DNA of 64,000 nt, taken from NCBI RefSeq assembly GCF_900111895.1, contig NZ_FOKB01000007.1, positions 124,001 to 188,000 on the forward strand, given 5' to 3'. Made by a program: the position numbers and the translations under genes. Shown one piece after another: positions 9,076 to 17,863 of this stretch. Source of the DNA: Pseudomonas simiae. Its GTDB lineage: Bacteria; Pseudomonadota; Gammaproteobacteria; Pseudomonadales; Pseudomonadaceae. Every line of letters starts with the position of its first letter. Position 1 is the first letter of the stretch. The notes under the pieces are model-generated. The model saw only the letters and a list, made by a program, of their open reading frames with translations, was not told the origin of the DNA and did not search any database.

Positions 9076-11142
9076 TTATGCGTCCGGTACTGCCTGGAAC
9101 GGCGCTTCTTTATCCGTACGTTCTTTGTTGCCCCAGGCGGCGACGCCAACCTTGAGCGCATAGAACAGGATGCTGAAGACCACGAACAGGAACAGCGCCG
9201 TCAGCGTTGCGTTGGTGTAGGCGTTCCAGATCACGTGTTGCATCTGGTCGATGTTCTTCGCCGGGGCGAGGATCTGGCCATTGGCCAATGCATCACTGTA
9301 CTTCTTCGCCAGCGACAGGAAGCCAATCGCCGGGTTGGCGTCGAACAGCTTGATGAAGCCTGCGGTGGTGGTGCAGATCAGCAGCCAGACGGCCGGCAGC
9401 ATAGTCACCCAGATATAACGCTGGCGTTTCATTTTGATCAGCACAACGGTGGCCAGCATCAGCGCAATACCTGCCAGCATCTGGTTGGAGATACCGAACA
9501 GCGGCCACAAGGTGTTGATGCCGCCCAGTGGGTCGATCACGCCTTGGTACAGCAGGTAACCCCACATGGCCACACAACCGGCGGTCGCGATCAGGTTGGC
9601 GGTCCACGACTCGGTGCGTTTGAGCGCCGGTACGAAAGAGCCGAGCAAATCCTGCAACATGAAGCGACCGGCACGGGTGCCCGCATCCACTGCCGTCAGG
9701 ATGAACAGCGCTTCGAACAGGATCGCAAAGTGGTACCAGAACGCCATGGTGTTTTCACCTGGCAGCACACTGTGCAGGATCTGCGCGATACCCACTGCCA
9801 ACGTCGGTGCGCCACCGGCACGGGCCAGGATAGTGGTTTCACCGATGTCATGGGCCACCGCGGACAGCGCCTCAGGCGTGATCGCAAAGCCCCAGCTGCT
9901 GACGGTCTGCGCCACGGTGACCACGTCGGTGCCGACAATTGCGGCCGGGCTGTTCATGGCGAAGTACACACCCGGCTCGATCACCGACGCGGCAACCATC
10001 GCCATGATGGCCACGAAGGACTCCATCAACATGCCGCCATAACCGATGTAGCGGGCATGGCTTTCATTAGCCAGCAACTTTGGCGTGGTGCCGGAAGAAA
10101 TCAGCGCGTGGAACCCCGAGACCGCGCCACAGGCGATGGTGATGAACAGGAACGGGAACAGGCCGCCCTTCCACACTGGGCCGGTGCCGTCGACGAATTG
10201 GGTCAGTGCCGGCATTTTAAGGTCGGGCATGGTCACCAGGATGCCGATTGCCAGAGCAATGATGGTGCCGATTTTCAGGAAAGTGGAGAGGTAGTCACGC
10301 GGCGCCAGGATCAGCCACACCGGCAGTACCGCGGCCACGAAGCCGTAGCCGATCAGCATCCAGGTGATCTGGATCCCGGTGAAGGTGAAAGCCTTGGCCC
10401 AGACCGGGTCAGCAGCGATCTGCCCGCCCAGCCAGATCGAACCCAGCAGCAACAGCACCCCGATGATCGAGATTTCGCCAATGCGGCCCGGGCGGATGTA
10501 GCGCATGTAGATGCCCATGAACATCGCGATCGGGATGGTCGCCATCACCGTGAAGATGCCCCACGGGCTCTCGGCCAACGCTTTGACCACGATCAGCGCC
10601 AGCACCGCGAGGATGATGATCATGATCAGGAAGCAGCCGAACAGCGCGATGGTGCCTGGGATACGGCCCATCTCTTCGCGCACCATGTCCCCCAGGGAAC
10701 GGCCGTTACGACGGGTGGACAGGAACAGGATCATGAAGTCCTGAACCGCACCGGCCAGCACCACGCCGGCAATCAGCCAGAGCGTTCCAGGCAGGTAGCC
10801 CATTTGCGCCGCCAGCACCGGGCCGACCAACGGGCCTGCACCGGCAATCGCCGCAAAGTGGTGACCGAAAAGGATGTGTTTGTTGGTCGGCACATAGTCC
10901 AGACCGTCATTATTGAGCACTGCGGGGGTGGCCCGCCGTGGATCGAGTTGCATCACGTTGTTAGCGATGAACAGACTGTAGTAACGGTACGCAACCAGAT
11001 AGATGGCCACAGCAGCGACCACAATCCACAAGGCGTTGATTGCCTCGCCGCGGCGCAAGGCCACTACGCCCAGGGCGCACGCTCCTACGATTGCCAGCAC
11101 CAGCCAGGGTAGGTGGCGTAGCAGGCTATTATTATTTTTCAT
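9076..11142 (-). CDS. cstA: CstA/BtsT-type carbon-starvation transporter (pyruvate or peptide uptake)
   Basis: Polytopic inner-membrane protein of 688 residues, close to E. coli CstA (701) and BtsT (716). It contains the family motif ILFGHHFAAIAGAGPLVGPVLAAQMGYLPGTLW in the first third (positions about 77-109) and about 16 to 18 hydrophobic segments. E. coli CstA and BtsT import pyruvate; a peptide role has also been proposed. I place the start at ATG 11142, where MKNNNSLLRHLPW begins; the frame stays open 270 bp further upstream but that part is unlike the family. The initiation region is unusually A-rich (see the Crc/Hfq-type site). Operon: cstA-ybdD, then yjiA. Confidence 0.92.
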   Translation of the reverse strand: MKNNNSLLRHLPWLVLAIVGACALGVVALRRGEAINALWIVVAAVAIYLVAYRYYSLFIANNVMQLDPRRATPAVLNNDGLDYVPTNKHILFGHHFAAIAGAGPLVGPVLAAQMGYLPGTLWLIAGVVLAGAVQDFMILFLSTRRNGRSLGDMVREEMGRIPGTIALFGCFLIMIIILAVLALIVVKALAESPWGIFTVMATIPIAMFMGIYMRYIRPGRIGEISIIGVLLLLGSIWLGGQIAADPVWAKAFTFTGIQITWMLIGYGFVAAVLPVWLILAPRDYLSTFLKIGTIIALAIGILVTMPDLKMPALTQFVDGTGPVWKGGLFPFLFITIACGAVSGFHALISSGTTPKLLANESHARYIGYGGMLMESFVAIMAMVAASVIEPGVYFAMNSPAAIVGTDVVTVAQTVSSWGFAITPEALSAVAHDIGETTILARAGGAPTLAVGIAQILHSVLPGENTMAFWYHFAILFEALFILTAVDAGTRAGRFMLQDLLGSFVPALKRTESWTANLIATAGCVAMWGYLLYQGVIDPLGGINTLWPLFGISNQMLAGIALMLATVVLIKMKRQRYIWVTMLPAVWLLICTTTAGFIKLFDANPAIGFLSLAKKYSDALANGQILAPAKNIDQMQHVIWNAYTNATLTALFLFVVFSILFYALKVGVAAWGNKERTDKEAPFQAVPDA

Positions 11143-11150
11143 TTTTATAT
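11125..11150 (-). promoter_or_regulatory. A-rich Crc/Hfq-type catabolite-repression motif at the cstA start
   Basis: On the mRNA strand the start codon is followed by AAA-AAT-AAT-AAT-AGC, five consecutive A-purine-N triplets, and preceded by AATATAAAA. This matches the AANAANAA pattern bound by Hfq with Crc in pseudomonads. The position over the initiation codon suits translational repression during growth on preferred carbon sources. The match is seen; function is inferred. Confidence 0.55.
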
Positions 11151-11316
11151 TCCAGCCAGGGTGGACAGAAAGGACAGCCATGCCGAGTTTAGCGCTGTTG
11201 GCCTTAAAGGCCACCCCCCTACGTTGGTCTAGAGCCTTCTGCGCGCAAAAAAAGCAGAAATACCGGGCCAATGATGGCGCAGGGCTACAATCCCCGTATC
11301 TCCAGAGGGTTTCACC

Positions 11317-11685
11317 ATGACCGAACAACCGTCTGACCGCCGCCGTTTCCGTCGTATCGCTTTTGACGCCAAGACTGAATTTCGGCAAAACGGCCGCGAA
11401 TGGCCGGCGCAATTAGTGGATTTGTCGTTAAAAGGCTTGTTGATACAAAAGCCCGAAGACTGGAAGGGCAACAAGGCGCTGCCGTTCGACGTGGACATAC
11501 GCCTGGACCCAAAGGCCCATATAAAGATGCAAGTGCGGCTGGCTCATGAGGATCATGGGCAATTGGGCTTTGTGTGCCAGCACATCGACCTGGAATCGAT
11601 CAGCCATTTGCGGCGGCTGATCGAGTTGAACCTGGGTGACGAGGAAGAGTTGGAGCGCGAGTTGGGCGCCTTGCTAGAGGTTTAA
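11317..11685 (+). CDS. mapZ: PilZ-domain c-di-GMP receptor, MapZ (PA4608)-like
   Basis: Single-domain PilZ protein of 122 residues carrying both c-di-GMP contacts: RRRFRR (residues 8-13, RxxxR type) and DLSLKG (about 36-41, D/NxSxxG). In P. aeruginosa the equivalent protein binds c-di-GMP and inhibits the chemotaxis methyltransferase CheR1. It lies divergent from cstA with 174 bp between them and convergent with radA. It is about 5 kb from the c-di-GMP enzyme MorA, as in other pseudomonads. Confidence 0.9.
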   Translation: MTEQPSDRRRFRRIAFDAKTEFRQNGREWPAQLVDLSLKGLLIQKPEDWKGNKALPFDVDIRLDPKAHIKMQVRLAHEDHGQLGFVCQHIDLESISHLRRLIELNLGDEEELERELGALLEV

Positions 11686-11714
11686 CAGCCCACATGGGTT
11701 TGCGGTGTTGCCGG

Positions 11715-13082
11715 TTACTCGAACAACGCATCCAACGCCTGTTCCAACCGCGTCACGCCAATAATTGTGATCCCCGGCGGTGATTCCTTCGGCGCATTGC
11801 CCTTGGGCACGATGGCGCGCTTGAAGCCGTGCTTGGCCGCTTCCTTGAGGCGCTCCTGGCCGCTGGGCACCGGGCGCACTTCACCGGACAAACCGACTTC
11901 ACCAAACACCAGCAAGTCATGGGGCAACGGCCGGTTACGCAGGCTGGACATCACCGCCGCCATCAACGCCAGGTCGGATGCCGTTTCCAGCACCTTGACC
12001 CCGCCGACCACGTTGAGGAACACGTCCTGATCGTGGGTCGGGATGCCACCGTGGCGATGCAATACCGCCAACAGCATCGCCAGGCGGTTCTGATCCAGGC
12101 CCAACGTCACGCGGCGGGGGTTGGCCAAGTGACTGTCATCCACCAGGGCCTGCACTTCCACCAGCATCGGACGGGTGCCTTCCCAGGTTGCCATCACCAC
12201 ACTGCCTGGGACTTCTTCTTGGGCGCGCGTGAGAAAAATCGCTGAAGGGTTGGAGACTTCTTTCAGCCCCCGGTCAGTCATGGCGAACACGCCCAATTCG
12301 TTGACCGCGCCGAAACGGTTCTTCACCGCCCGCAGCAAGCGCAGACGACCGTCGGACTCACCTTCGAAATACAGCACGGTGTCTACCATGTGCTCCAACA
12401 CCCGTGGCCCGGCCAGTGCGCCCTCTTTGGTCACATGCCCCACCAGGAAGATCGCTGTTCCGCTCTGCTTGGCATAGCGCACCAGCAGCGCCGCACTCTC
12501 ACGCACCTGGGACACCCCCCCCGGCGCCGACTGCAGTTGTTCGGTGAAAATCGTCTGGATCGAGTCGATCACCATGACCTTGGGCTTTTCGATACGCGCC
12601 GTGGCAATGATGCTTTCAATGCAGGTCTCGGTCATCACTCGCAACTGATCCTGGGGCAAGCCCAGGCGACGGGCGCGCATGGCCACTTGCTGCTGGGACT
12701 CTTCGCCGGTGACATACAGCGCCGGCATGCGGCTGGCGATGCTGCACAAGGTTTGTAGCAGGATCGTCGATTTGCCGATGCCCGGATCGCCACCAATCAG
12801 CACCACCGAACCGTCCACCAGGCCGCCGCCCAGCACCCGGTCCAATTCACCGGAGGCCGTGGAGAAACGCGGGATCTCTTCGACACTGACTTCGGCCAAC
12901 GTCTTGATCTGCGCCTGTTGCCCGGTCCAGCCGGCACGGCCAGTGGGGGCCGCAGCGCCACCGCTCTCGATCATGGTTTCAGTCAGGGTGTTCCACGCAC
13001 CGCATTCGGTACATTGGCCGGCCCACTTGGGAAAGGTCGCGCCGCACTCCGTGCAGCCGTACATGCGCTTGGCCTTTGCCAT
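11715..13082 (-). CDS. radA: DNA repair ATPase RadA (Sms)
   Basis: RecA-like branch-migration ATPase of 455 residues for recombinational repair. It has the N-terminal four-cysteine zinc finger (CTECGATFPKWAGQCTECG), Walker A GGDPGIGKST (about 98-107), the RadA-specific KNRFG motif (KNRFGAVNELGVF) and the C-terminal Lon-protease-like domain (GEVGLSGEVRPV). The length is normal. It is 35 bp downstream of ankB, so probably co-transcribed with katB-ankB or read from a promoter within ankB. Confidence 0.97.
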   Translation of the reverse strand: MAKAKRMYGCTECGATFPKWAGQCTECGAWNTLTETMIESGGAAAPTGRAGWTGQQAQIKTLAEVSVEEIPRFSTASGELDRVLGGGLVDGSVVLIGGDPGIGKSTILLQTLCSIASRMPALYVTGEESQQQVAMRARRLGLPQDQLRVMTETCIESIIATARIEKPKVMVIDSIQTIFTEQLQSAPGGVSQVRESAALLVRYAKQSGTAIFLVGHVTKEGALAGPRVLEHMVDTVLYFEGESDGRLRLLRAVKNRFGAVNELGVFAMTDRGLKEVSNPSAIFLTRAQEEVPGSVVMATWEGTRPMLVEVQALVDDSHLANPRRVTLGLDQNRLAMLLAVLHRHGGIPTHDQDVFLNVVGGVKVLETASDLALMAAVMSSLRNRPLPHDLLVFGEVGLSGEVRPVPSGQERLKEAAKHGFKRAIVPKGNAPKESPPGITIIGVTRLEQALDALFE

Positions 13083-13117
13083 TTGAGAACCTCCAACCGA
13101 AAAACCGCGATGATAGC

Positions 13118-13657
13118 TCAGCGCGGCGCCGGGGTCCGGATTTCACCACTGGCCAATCGTGAAGCACTGTTGCCGATCGGGTCTTCGGCATTGAGGTCCG
13201 CGCCCTTGGCCTTCAACGCTTCCAGCAACTCGACACGCTTGAACAGCCCGGCGTACATGGCCGCTGTCTGTCCGGCGCCGTTGCGTTGGTCGGGGTTGCA
13301 GTCAGTCGCCAGCAGGCGTTGGGCGATTTTCAGCTCACCCTTGAAGATCGCGCCCATCAGCGCGGTGTTACCGCGCCTGTCCTGCACACAGGCGTCGGCA
13401 CCGGCATCGAGCAAGCGCTCCACGAACGGGCCCTGACCGTGGTAAGCGGCGAGGATCAGCGCGGTGTAACCCTTGTCGTCCTGGGTGTTGAGGCTGTAGC
13501 CGGAGTCGATGAAGGTGTTGAGCATGTCGAGGTCGCCACGGCGGGCGGCGTCGAAATAGTAGTCCTGCAGCTGGGCCTTGAGCGCGACCGGCTCGGGAGA
13601 CTCGGCATGGGCGACAAAGGCCAGCATGGCCATCAGCAATCCGATAGAAACTCGCAT
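13118..13657 (-). CDS. ankB: Exported ankyrin-repeat protein, AnkB-like
   Basis: Protein of 179 residues with a signal peptide (MRVSIGLLMAMLAFVAHA, cleavage near 18) and three to four ankyrin repeats, recognised by ...TALILAAYHGQ..., ...NTALMGAIFKGE... and ...QTAAMYAGLFKR.... It follows katB by 58 bp in the same direction. In P. aeruginosa the partner AnkB is needed for full KatB activity and is thought to act at the periplasmic face; that role is carried over here by synteny. Confidence 0.88.
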   Translation of the reverse strand: MRVSIGLLMAMLAFVAHAESPEPVALKAQLQDYYFDAARRGDLDMLNTFIDSGYSLNTQDDKGYTALILAAYHGQGPFVERLLDAGADACVQDRRGNTALMGAIFKGELKIAQRLLATDCNPDQRNGAGQTAAMYAGLFKRVELLEALKAKGADLNAEDPIGNSASRLASGEIRTPAPR

Positions 13658-13715
13658 GGGTGTTCTCCTGCCAAGGGTCGACGCCCGTCATTGGGCGCCG
13701 ACCAGAACCAACGGA

Positions 13716-15257
13716 TCAGTCAGTCAGTTTTTCCGCCAGCGCCTTCACGCGCGCCAGGTCCCCCTTGGCAACCTTGGCCACGCCGGTGCCATATTCCGGG
13801 TCGGCCTTGTAGAGGAACGACAGGATGATGTGCTTGCTCTCGTCATCGGTGGTCGCCAGCGAGCCGCCAAAGTTTTCGATCAAGTCCTGGCGCTCTTTCT
13901 TGGTGAAAGAGCGGTACAGATCACCGGCCTGCTTGAAGTTCTGCTCACGCTGGATCTTCGCCTGCTGGGTGCTGCCCACCAGGTTCGACTGGCTGTAGCG
14001 CGCGGTTTGCGGCTCGTCCCGTGGCAGCAGGCGGCTTGGCTGGTAGTTCACGCCGGTGGTGGTCTTGCCGACGTTCATCGCGCCGTCCTGGTTACCGTTG
14101 TTGACAGTCACCCGTGGAGCGTTGATCGGCAGTTGCAGGGCATTGGCGCCCAGGCGGTACATCTGGGTGTCGGCATAGGAGAACACCCGACCTTGCAGCA
14201 GGCGGTCCTCGGACGGCTCGATGCCTGGCACCAGGTTGGCCGGGGCCATGGCCACTTGCTCGGTTTCCTGGAACACATTGGCGGGGTTGCGGTTCAGCAC
14301 CATCTGCCCGACTTTGCGTTCGGGTACATTCGGCCAGATCTTGGTGGCATCCAGCGGGTCGAAGTCGAACTTGGCCAGGTCTTCAGGCTTGAGCACCTGC
14401 ACGTACAGGTCCCACTTGGGGAAATCGCCCTTGTTGATATGGGTGACCAGGTCGTTGGTCATGTGGCTGTAGTCGCGGCCCTGCACTTCGGTGACCTGCT
14501 TGGGATCGAGGTTCTTGATGCCTTGCAGGCTCTTCCAGTGGAACTTGACGTAGTGCACTTCGCCCTTGGCGTTGATCAGTTTGTAGGCGTGCACGCCATT
14601 GCCGTCCATTTCCCGGTAGCTGGCCGGGGTGCCGGAATCGGAGTACAGCTCGGTCAGCGTGCGCGTGGACTCGGGCACGTGGGAGAAGAAGTCGAAGCGA
14701 CGGGAATCGTCATCCAGGTTGGTGCGCGGGTCTGGCTTGAAGGCGTGGACCATGTCCGGGAACTTGATCGCATCGCGGATGAAGAACGTCGGGAAGTTGT
14801 TGCCCACCAGGTCCCAGTTACCGTCGGCGGTGTAGAACTTGGTGGCGAAACCACGCGGGTCGCGCAGGGTTTCCGGGGAGTGGTTACCGTGGACAACGGC
14901 GGAGAAGCGAACGAACACCGGCGTGGCTTCACCGGCCGCGAACACCTTGGCCTTGGTCAGGTCGCTGAGGTTGTCCGTGACGGTGAAGATGCCGTGGGCG
15001 CCGGTACCGCGGGTGTGTACCACGCGCTCGGGGATGCGCTCGCGATCGAAGCGCTGCAGTTTCTGGATCAACTGCACGTCTTGCAGCAGCACCGGACCAT
15101 TGGCGCCGGCGGTCTGCGAGTTCTGGTTGTCGCCAACCGCAGCACCGTTGTCGCGGGTCAGGTTGGCGGCGTGTACGGACAGGGAAAGCAGGCTGGCGGT
15201 CGCCAGTACCAGCGCGTATCGCGCTGAAACCGGCCCGCGGCTCATTGGGGTCTTCAT
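13716..15257 (-). CDS. katB: Periplasmic monofunctional catalase KatB
   Basis: Haem catalase of 513 residues that decomposes hydrogen peroxide. An N-terminal signal peptide (hydrophobic ALVLATASLLSLSVHA, cleavage near 31) indicates export. The distal catalytic His lies in RVVHTRGTGAHG, the distal Asn in VGNNFPTFFIRD, and the proximal haem-ligating Tyr in RVFSYADTQMYRLG. The start is preceded by AGAGGAAACC. Divergent from mscL with 287 bp between them; that interval is AT-rich and contains a GATTA-N6-TAATC inverted repeat (15356-15371), but I found no convincing OxyR site. Confidence 0.95.
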   Translation of the reverse strand: MKTPMSRGPVSARYALVLATASLLSLSVHAANLTRDNGAAVGDNQNSQTAGANGPVLLQDVQLIQKLQRFDRERIPERVVHTRGTGAHGIFTVTDNLSDLTKAKVFAAGEATPVFVRFSAVVHGNHSPETLRDPRGFATKFYTADGNWDLVGNNFPTFFIRDAIKFPDMVHAFKPDPRTNLDDDSRRFDFFSHVPESTRTLTELYSDSGTPASYREMDGNGVHAYKLINAKGEVHYVKFHWKSLQGIKNLDPKQVTEVQGRDYSHMTNDLVTHINKGDFPKWDLYVQVLKPEDLAKFDFDPLDATKIWPNVPERKVGQMVLNRNPANVFQETEQVAMAPANLVPGIEPSEDRLLQGRVFSYADTQMYRLGANALQLPINAPRVTVNNGNQDGAMNVGKTTTGVNYQPSRLLPRDEPQTARYSQSNLVGSTQQAKIQREQNFKQAGDLYRSFTKKERQDLIENFGGSLATTDDESKHIILSFLYKADPEYGTGVAKVAKGDLARVKALAEKLTD

Positions 15258-15544
15258 CGAGGTTTCCTCTGGTTTTTTTAGTGCACATTCAGTTGTGCTT
15301 GCCAGAGGCTAGTGACCCAAGCGTCAGAAGATAAATAGAAAAGCCACAACGACCCGATTAATAAAATAATCTGTTAAGTCACTGATATCAGGCGTATTTC
15401 GCGCGCGACTGGTGGCACTTTGCAAACTATTTGCGTTTTAATGTGTCGATAAAAATTAACAGTGTAAACGGTTGTGTCGGGCAAGCCCGCTATGACTGAA
15501 TTACACTGAGTCCCACCCTTCTCATCTGTAACAAGGAATAACCT

Positions 15545-15964
15545 ATGGGCGTGATCAGTGAGTTCAAGGCCTTCGCGGTCAAAGGTAATGTGGTCGACAT
15601 GGCCGTCGGTATTATCATCGGTGCCGCCTTCGGCAAGATTGTTTCCTCGTTTGTAGGCGACGTGGTGATGCCCCCAATCGGTCTGTTGATCGGTGGTGTG
15701 GACTTCGGTGACTTGGCGATTACGCTCAAGGCGGCACAGGGCGATGTGCCTGCGGTGGTGCTGGCCTATGGCAAGTTCATCCAGAGCGTCATCGACTTTG
15801 TGATCGTCGCGTTTGCGATCTTCATGGGTGTGAAGGCGATCAACCGCCTGAAGCGGGAAGAGGCCGTGGCGCCAAGCCTGCCGCCGACGCCGACCAAGGA
15901 AGAAGTGTTGCTGGGTGAGATCCGGGATCTGCTCAAGGCACAGAACGACAAGCCGCGCCTGTAA
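15545..15964 (+). CDS. mscL: Large-conductance mechanosensitive channel MscL
   Basis: Inner-membrane channel that opens under hypo-osmotic shock. It is 139 residues with the conserved start EFKAFAVKGNVVDMAVGIIIGAAFGKIVSSFVGDVVMPP (residues 5-43), two transmembrane helices and a C-terminal helix ending LLGEIRDLLKAQ. The ATG follows AAGGAATAACCT. A strong terminator follows. Confidence 0.98.
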   Translation: MGVISEFKAFAVKGNVVDMAVGIIIGAAFGKIVSSFVGDVVMPPIGLLIGGVDFGDLAITLKAAQGDVPAVVLAYGKFIQSVIDFVIVAFAIFMGVKAINRLKREEAVAPSLPPTPTKEEVLLGEIRDLLKAQNDKPRL

Positions 15965-15980
15965 CGAACGGTTTGAGAAA

Positions 15981-16008
15981 AAAGGCGCCTGCTTGAGGCG
16001 CCTTTTTT
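15981..16008. terminator. Terminator between convergent mscL and fpr
   Basis: Nine-bp stem AAAGGCGCC / GGCGCCTTT with loop TGCTTGA and a T-run; A residues on the other side let it work in both directions. Confidence 0.9.
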
Positions 16009-16009
16009 A

Positions 16010-16786
16010 TTACCAATAGTTTTCCACCGCCACTTGGCCTGGGCGGCGGCTCAAGCTCAGGTTCATGTCACGCTGCTTGAGCAACTGCCGCGTGTCATCG
16101 ACCATCTGCGGGTTGCCGCAGATCAGCACGCGGGAATGTTCCGGTGTCAACTCAACGCCGGCTGCGCGCTCAAGCTCGCCATTTTCGATCAGTGTGGTGA
16201 TGCGTCCATTCAACGCGCCAGGGTGTTGCTCACGGGTGACTGTGGGAATGTAGATAAGCTTGTGCGCGTATTCGGCGAGATACTCACGCTCGCCCAGTTC
16301 CTTGATCAGTGCCTGATAGGCCAGTTCTTTGGCTTCCCGTGCGCTGTACACGAGGATGATGCGTTCGAACTTCTCCCAGACTTCAAAATCCTGCAGGATC
16401 GACAGGAAAGGTGCTACCCCGGTGCCCGTCCCCAGCATCCACAAGTCGCGGCCATCGACGAAACGGTTCAAGGTCAGGAAGCCCGTGGCCTGGCGCTCCA
16501 CCATCAAGGTATCGCCCACACGCAGGCGGCTCAGCTCACTGGTGAACTCCCCCCCTGGGACAACGATCGAGAAGAAGTCCAGATGCTCGTCAAACGGTGA
16601 GGACACCAGGGAATAGGCGCGCCACACGGTGCTGCCGTCCGCCTTGGTCACCCCCACGCGCACGAACTGCCCCGCCGTGAAACGAAAGCCCGGATCGCGG
16701 GTGGTGCGCAGGGTAAACAGGCTGGGGGTCAGCGATTGCACATCGAGCAAGGTCTGGCGGGTAAATTTCTCAGCACTGGCCGTCAT
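16010..16786 (-). CDS. fpr: Ferredoxin/flavodoxin-NADP reductase
   Basis: FAD enzyme of 258 residues that exchanges electrons between NADPH and ferredoxin or flavodoxin. FAD-binding RAYSLVSSP (about 53-61), a NAD(P)-binding GTGTGVAPFLSI segment (about 112-123) and the C-terminal ...VAVENYW, with its terminal aromatic residue, are as expected for the bacterial Fpr class. It shares its upstream region with the divergent LuxR gene. Confidence 0.95.
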   Translation of the reverse strand: MTASAEKFTRQTLLDVQSLTPSLFTLRTTRDPGFRFTAGQFVRVGVTKADGSTVWRAYSLVSSPFDEHLDFFSIVVPGGEFTSELSRLRVGDTLMVERQATGFLTLNRFVDGRDLWMLGTGTGVAPFLSILQDFEVWEKFERIILVYSAREAKELAYQALIKELGEREYLAEYAHKLIYIPTVTREQHPGALNGRITTLIENGELERAAGVELTPEHSRVLICGNPQMVDDTRQLLKQRDMNLSLSRRPGQVAVENYW

Positions 16787-17152
16787 GGGGGGCTCCGTTC
16801 TACAGGTGCCCTAGTGTCCCTCAAAGTCGCGCGTGGGAACACCTACGGTTGGTAATGGCTTCTTGAGCTCATGGAGCAGTGGCTACGTAATATCACCGCC
16901 AATCAATTCGCTATTAGCCTTTCCAGTGGATTCAACAACGCGCTGTTAGTTGATCATTACAACCCTCTAATAAACCGCAATTTTCTCATGTGCCCCTTGC
17001 AAAGTTCATGAGCAGCCTTGCAGAAAATTATTAAACACGTGCTTACAAGATCAAATTTTTCCTACCGCCGCGTAGTCCCTGTCCTAAACTTCTTTTCTGC
17101 AGCTTTGGGGTTCAGGACGTACCCAAATAGCTTAATCCATGGAGATTTACCG
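16787..17152. other. AT-rich divergent intergenic region between fpr and ppoR
   Basis: 366 bp, clearly richer in A and T than its flanks. It carries the promoters of fpr and the LuxR gene. I saw no palindrome resembling a lux box, no small gene and no terminator. The frame of the LuxR gene is open back to a TTG at 17018, but the translation there is not LuxR-like. Confidence 0.6.
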
Positions 17153-17863
17153 ATGATCAACTGGCGCAATACAAAACTCCCCAAGCTGGAAGGCGAGGAC
17201 GAGATCACCAGTGTGTTTGAAATGCTTACCAACAAAACGTATGAGCTCGGCTTTCAATACTGTTCCTTCAAGATGAGTTCTCAAATACCCAAAAACAAAG
17301 CAAAACCGATCGATATCAACAACTATCCAAGCGAGTGGTCCACGCTGTATGACCAAGCACACTTTTTCGACATAGACCCCGTCGTCCAACACTGCAAGAC
17401 CTCAGTGCTGCCGGTTGTCTGGGAGGAGAAGACCTTTCGGGACTCGCCCAACCTGTGGTCCCTGGCGCAGACACTGGGTGTGAACGTGGGATGGACGCAA
17501 GCCGTGCATGACTTCCGGGGCGTGTTCAGCATGCTGACCCTGGCGCGTAGCAGACACGAAGTCAGCCCGGAAGAGCTGTACGAAAAGGCCGGCCAGGTAT
17601 TGTGGCTGTGTCACGCAATGCACGCCGTCGTGGCGCAGAAGTATGCGGCCTCCCCCGACGTCATAGCTGCCAGCACACTCACCGCGCGAGAAAGGGAGGT
17701 CCTCAAGTGGTCCGCCATGGGCAAGACCGCAGCGGACATAGCCGCCATCCTGTGCTTGTCCGAACGAACGATTGGCTATCATATTTGCAGCTGTTTCAAA
17801 AAACTGGGGGTCAATAACAAGATTGCCGCCGTGCTCTGCGCCGCCCGCAGCGGGATTATTTGA
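17153..17863 (+). CDS. ppoR: LuxR-family acyl-homoserine-lactone receptor without a partner synthase, PpoR-like
   Basis: Transcription factor of about 236 residues with an N-terminal autoinducer-binding domain (about 15-165) and a C-terminal LuxR helix-turn-helix (LTAREREVLKWSAMGKTAADIAAIL...). The invariant ligand-pocket residues are present: W62, Y66, D75, P76, W90 and G123 (TraR W57, Y61, D70, P71, W85, G113), so it should bind AHL, unlike plant-signal solos in which W and Y are changed. ATG 17153 has GGAG 8 nt upstream. No luxI is nearby. The order mscL-fpr-luxR-rlmG is that of P. putida ppoR, as I recall. Targets are unknown. Confidence 0.82.
   Translation: MINWRNTKLPKLEGEDEITSVFEMLTNKTYELGFQYCSFKMSSQIPKNKAKPIDINNYPSEWSTLYDQAHFFDIDPVVQHCKTSVLPVVWEEKTFRDSPNLWSLAQTLGVNVGWTQAVHDFRGVFSMLTLARSRHEVSPEELYEKAGQVLWLCHAMHAVVAQKYAASPDVIAASTLTAREREVLKWSAMGKTAADIAAILCLSERTIGYHICSCFKKLGVNNKIAAVLCAARSGII

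Noticed and set aside
8746..11112. 788-codon plus-strand frame antisense to cstA and ybdD
   Set aside because: Begins in a REPIN and has the His/Gln/Arg/Asp-rich composition of antisense membrane-protein sequence; cstA on the minus strand is unambiguous.
13578..15227. 549-codon plus-strand frame antisense to katB
   Set aside because: katB motifs are all on the minus strand; the frame has no recognisable domain.
15480..15495. GGGCAAGCCCGC upstream of mscL as a REP copy
   Set aside because: Only a 12-bp partial match without the GTGGGAG part or an inverted partner.
16830..16860. ACCTACGGTTGGT segment as a lux box
   Set aside because: Lacks the dyad symmetry and CT-N12-AG spacing of known lux/las boxes.
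17018..17152. Extended N-terminus of the LuxR protein from a TTG
   Set aside because: The ATG at 17153 has a good ribosome site and gives the normal family length; the extension is AT-rich and unlike LuxR proteins.
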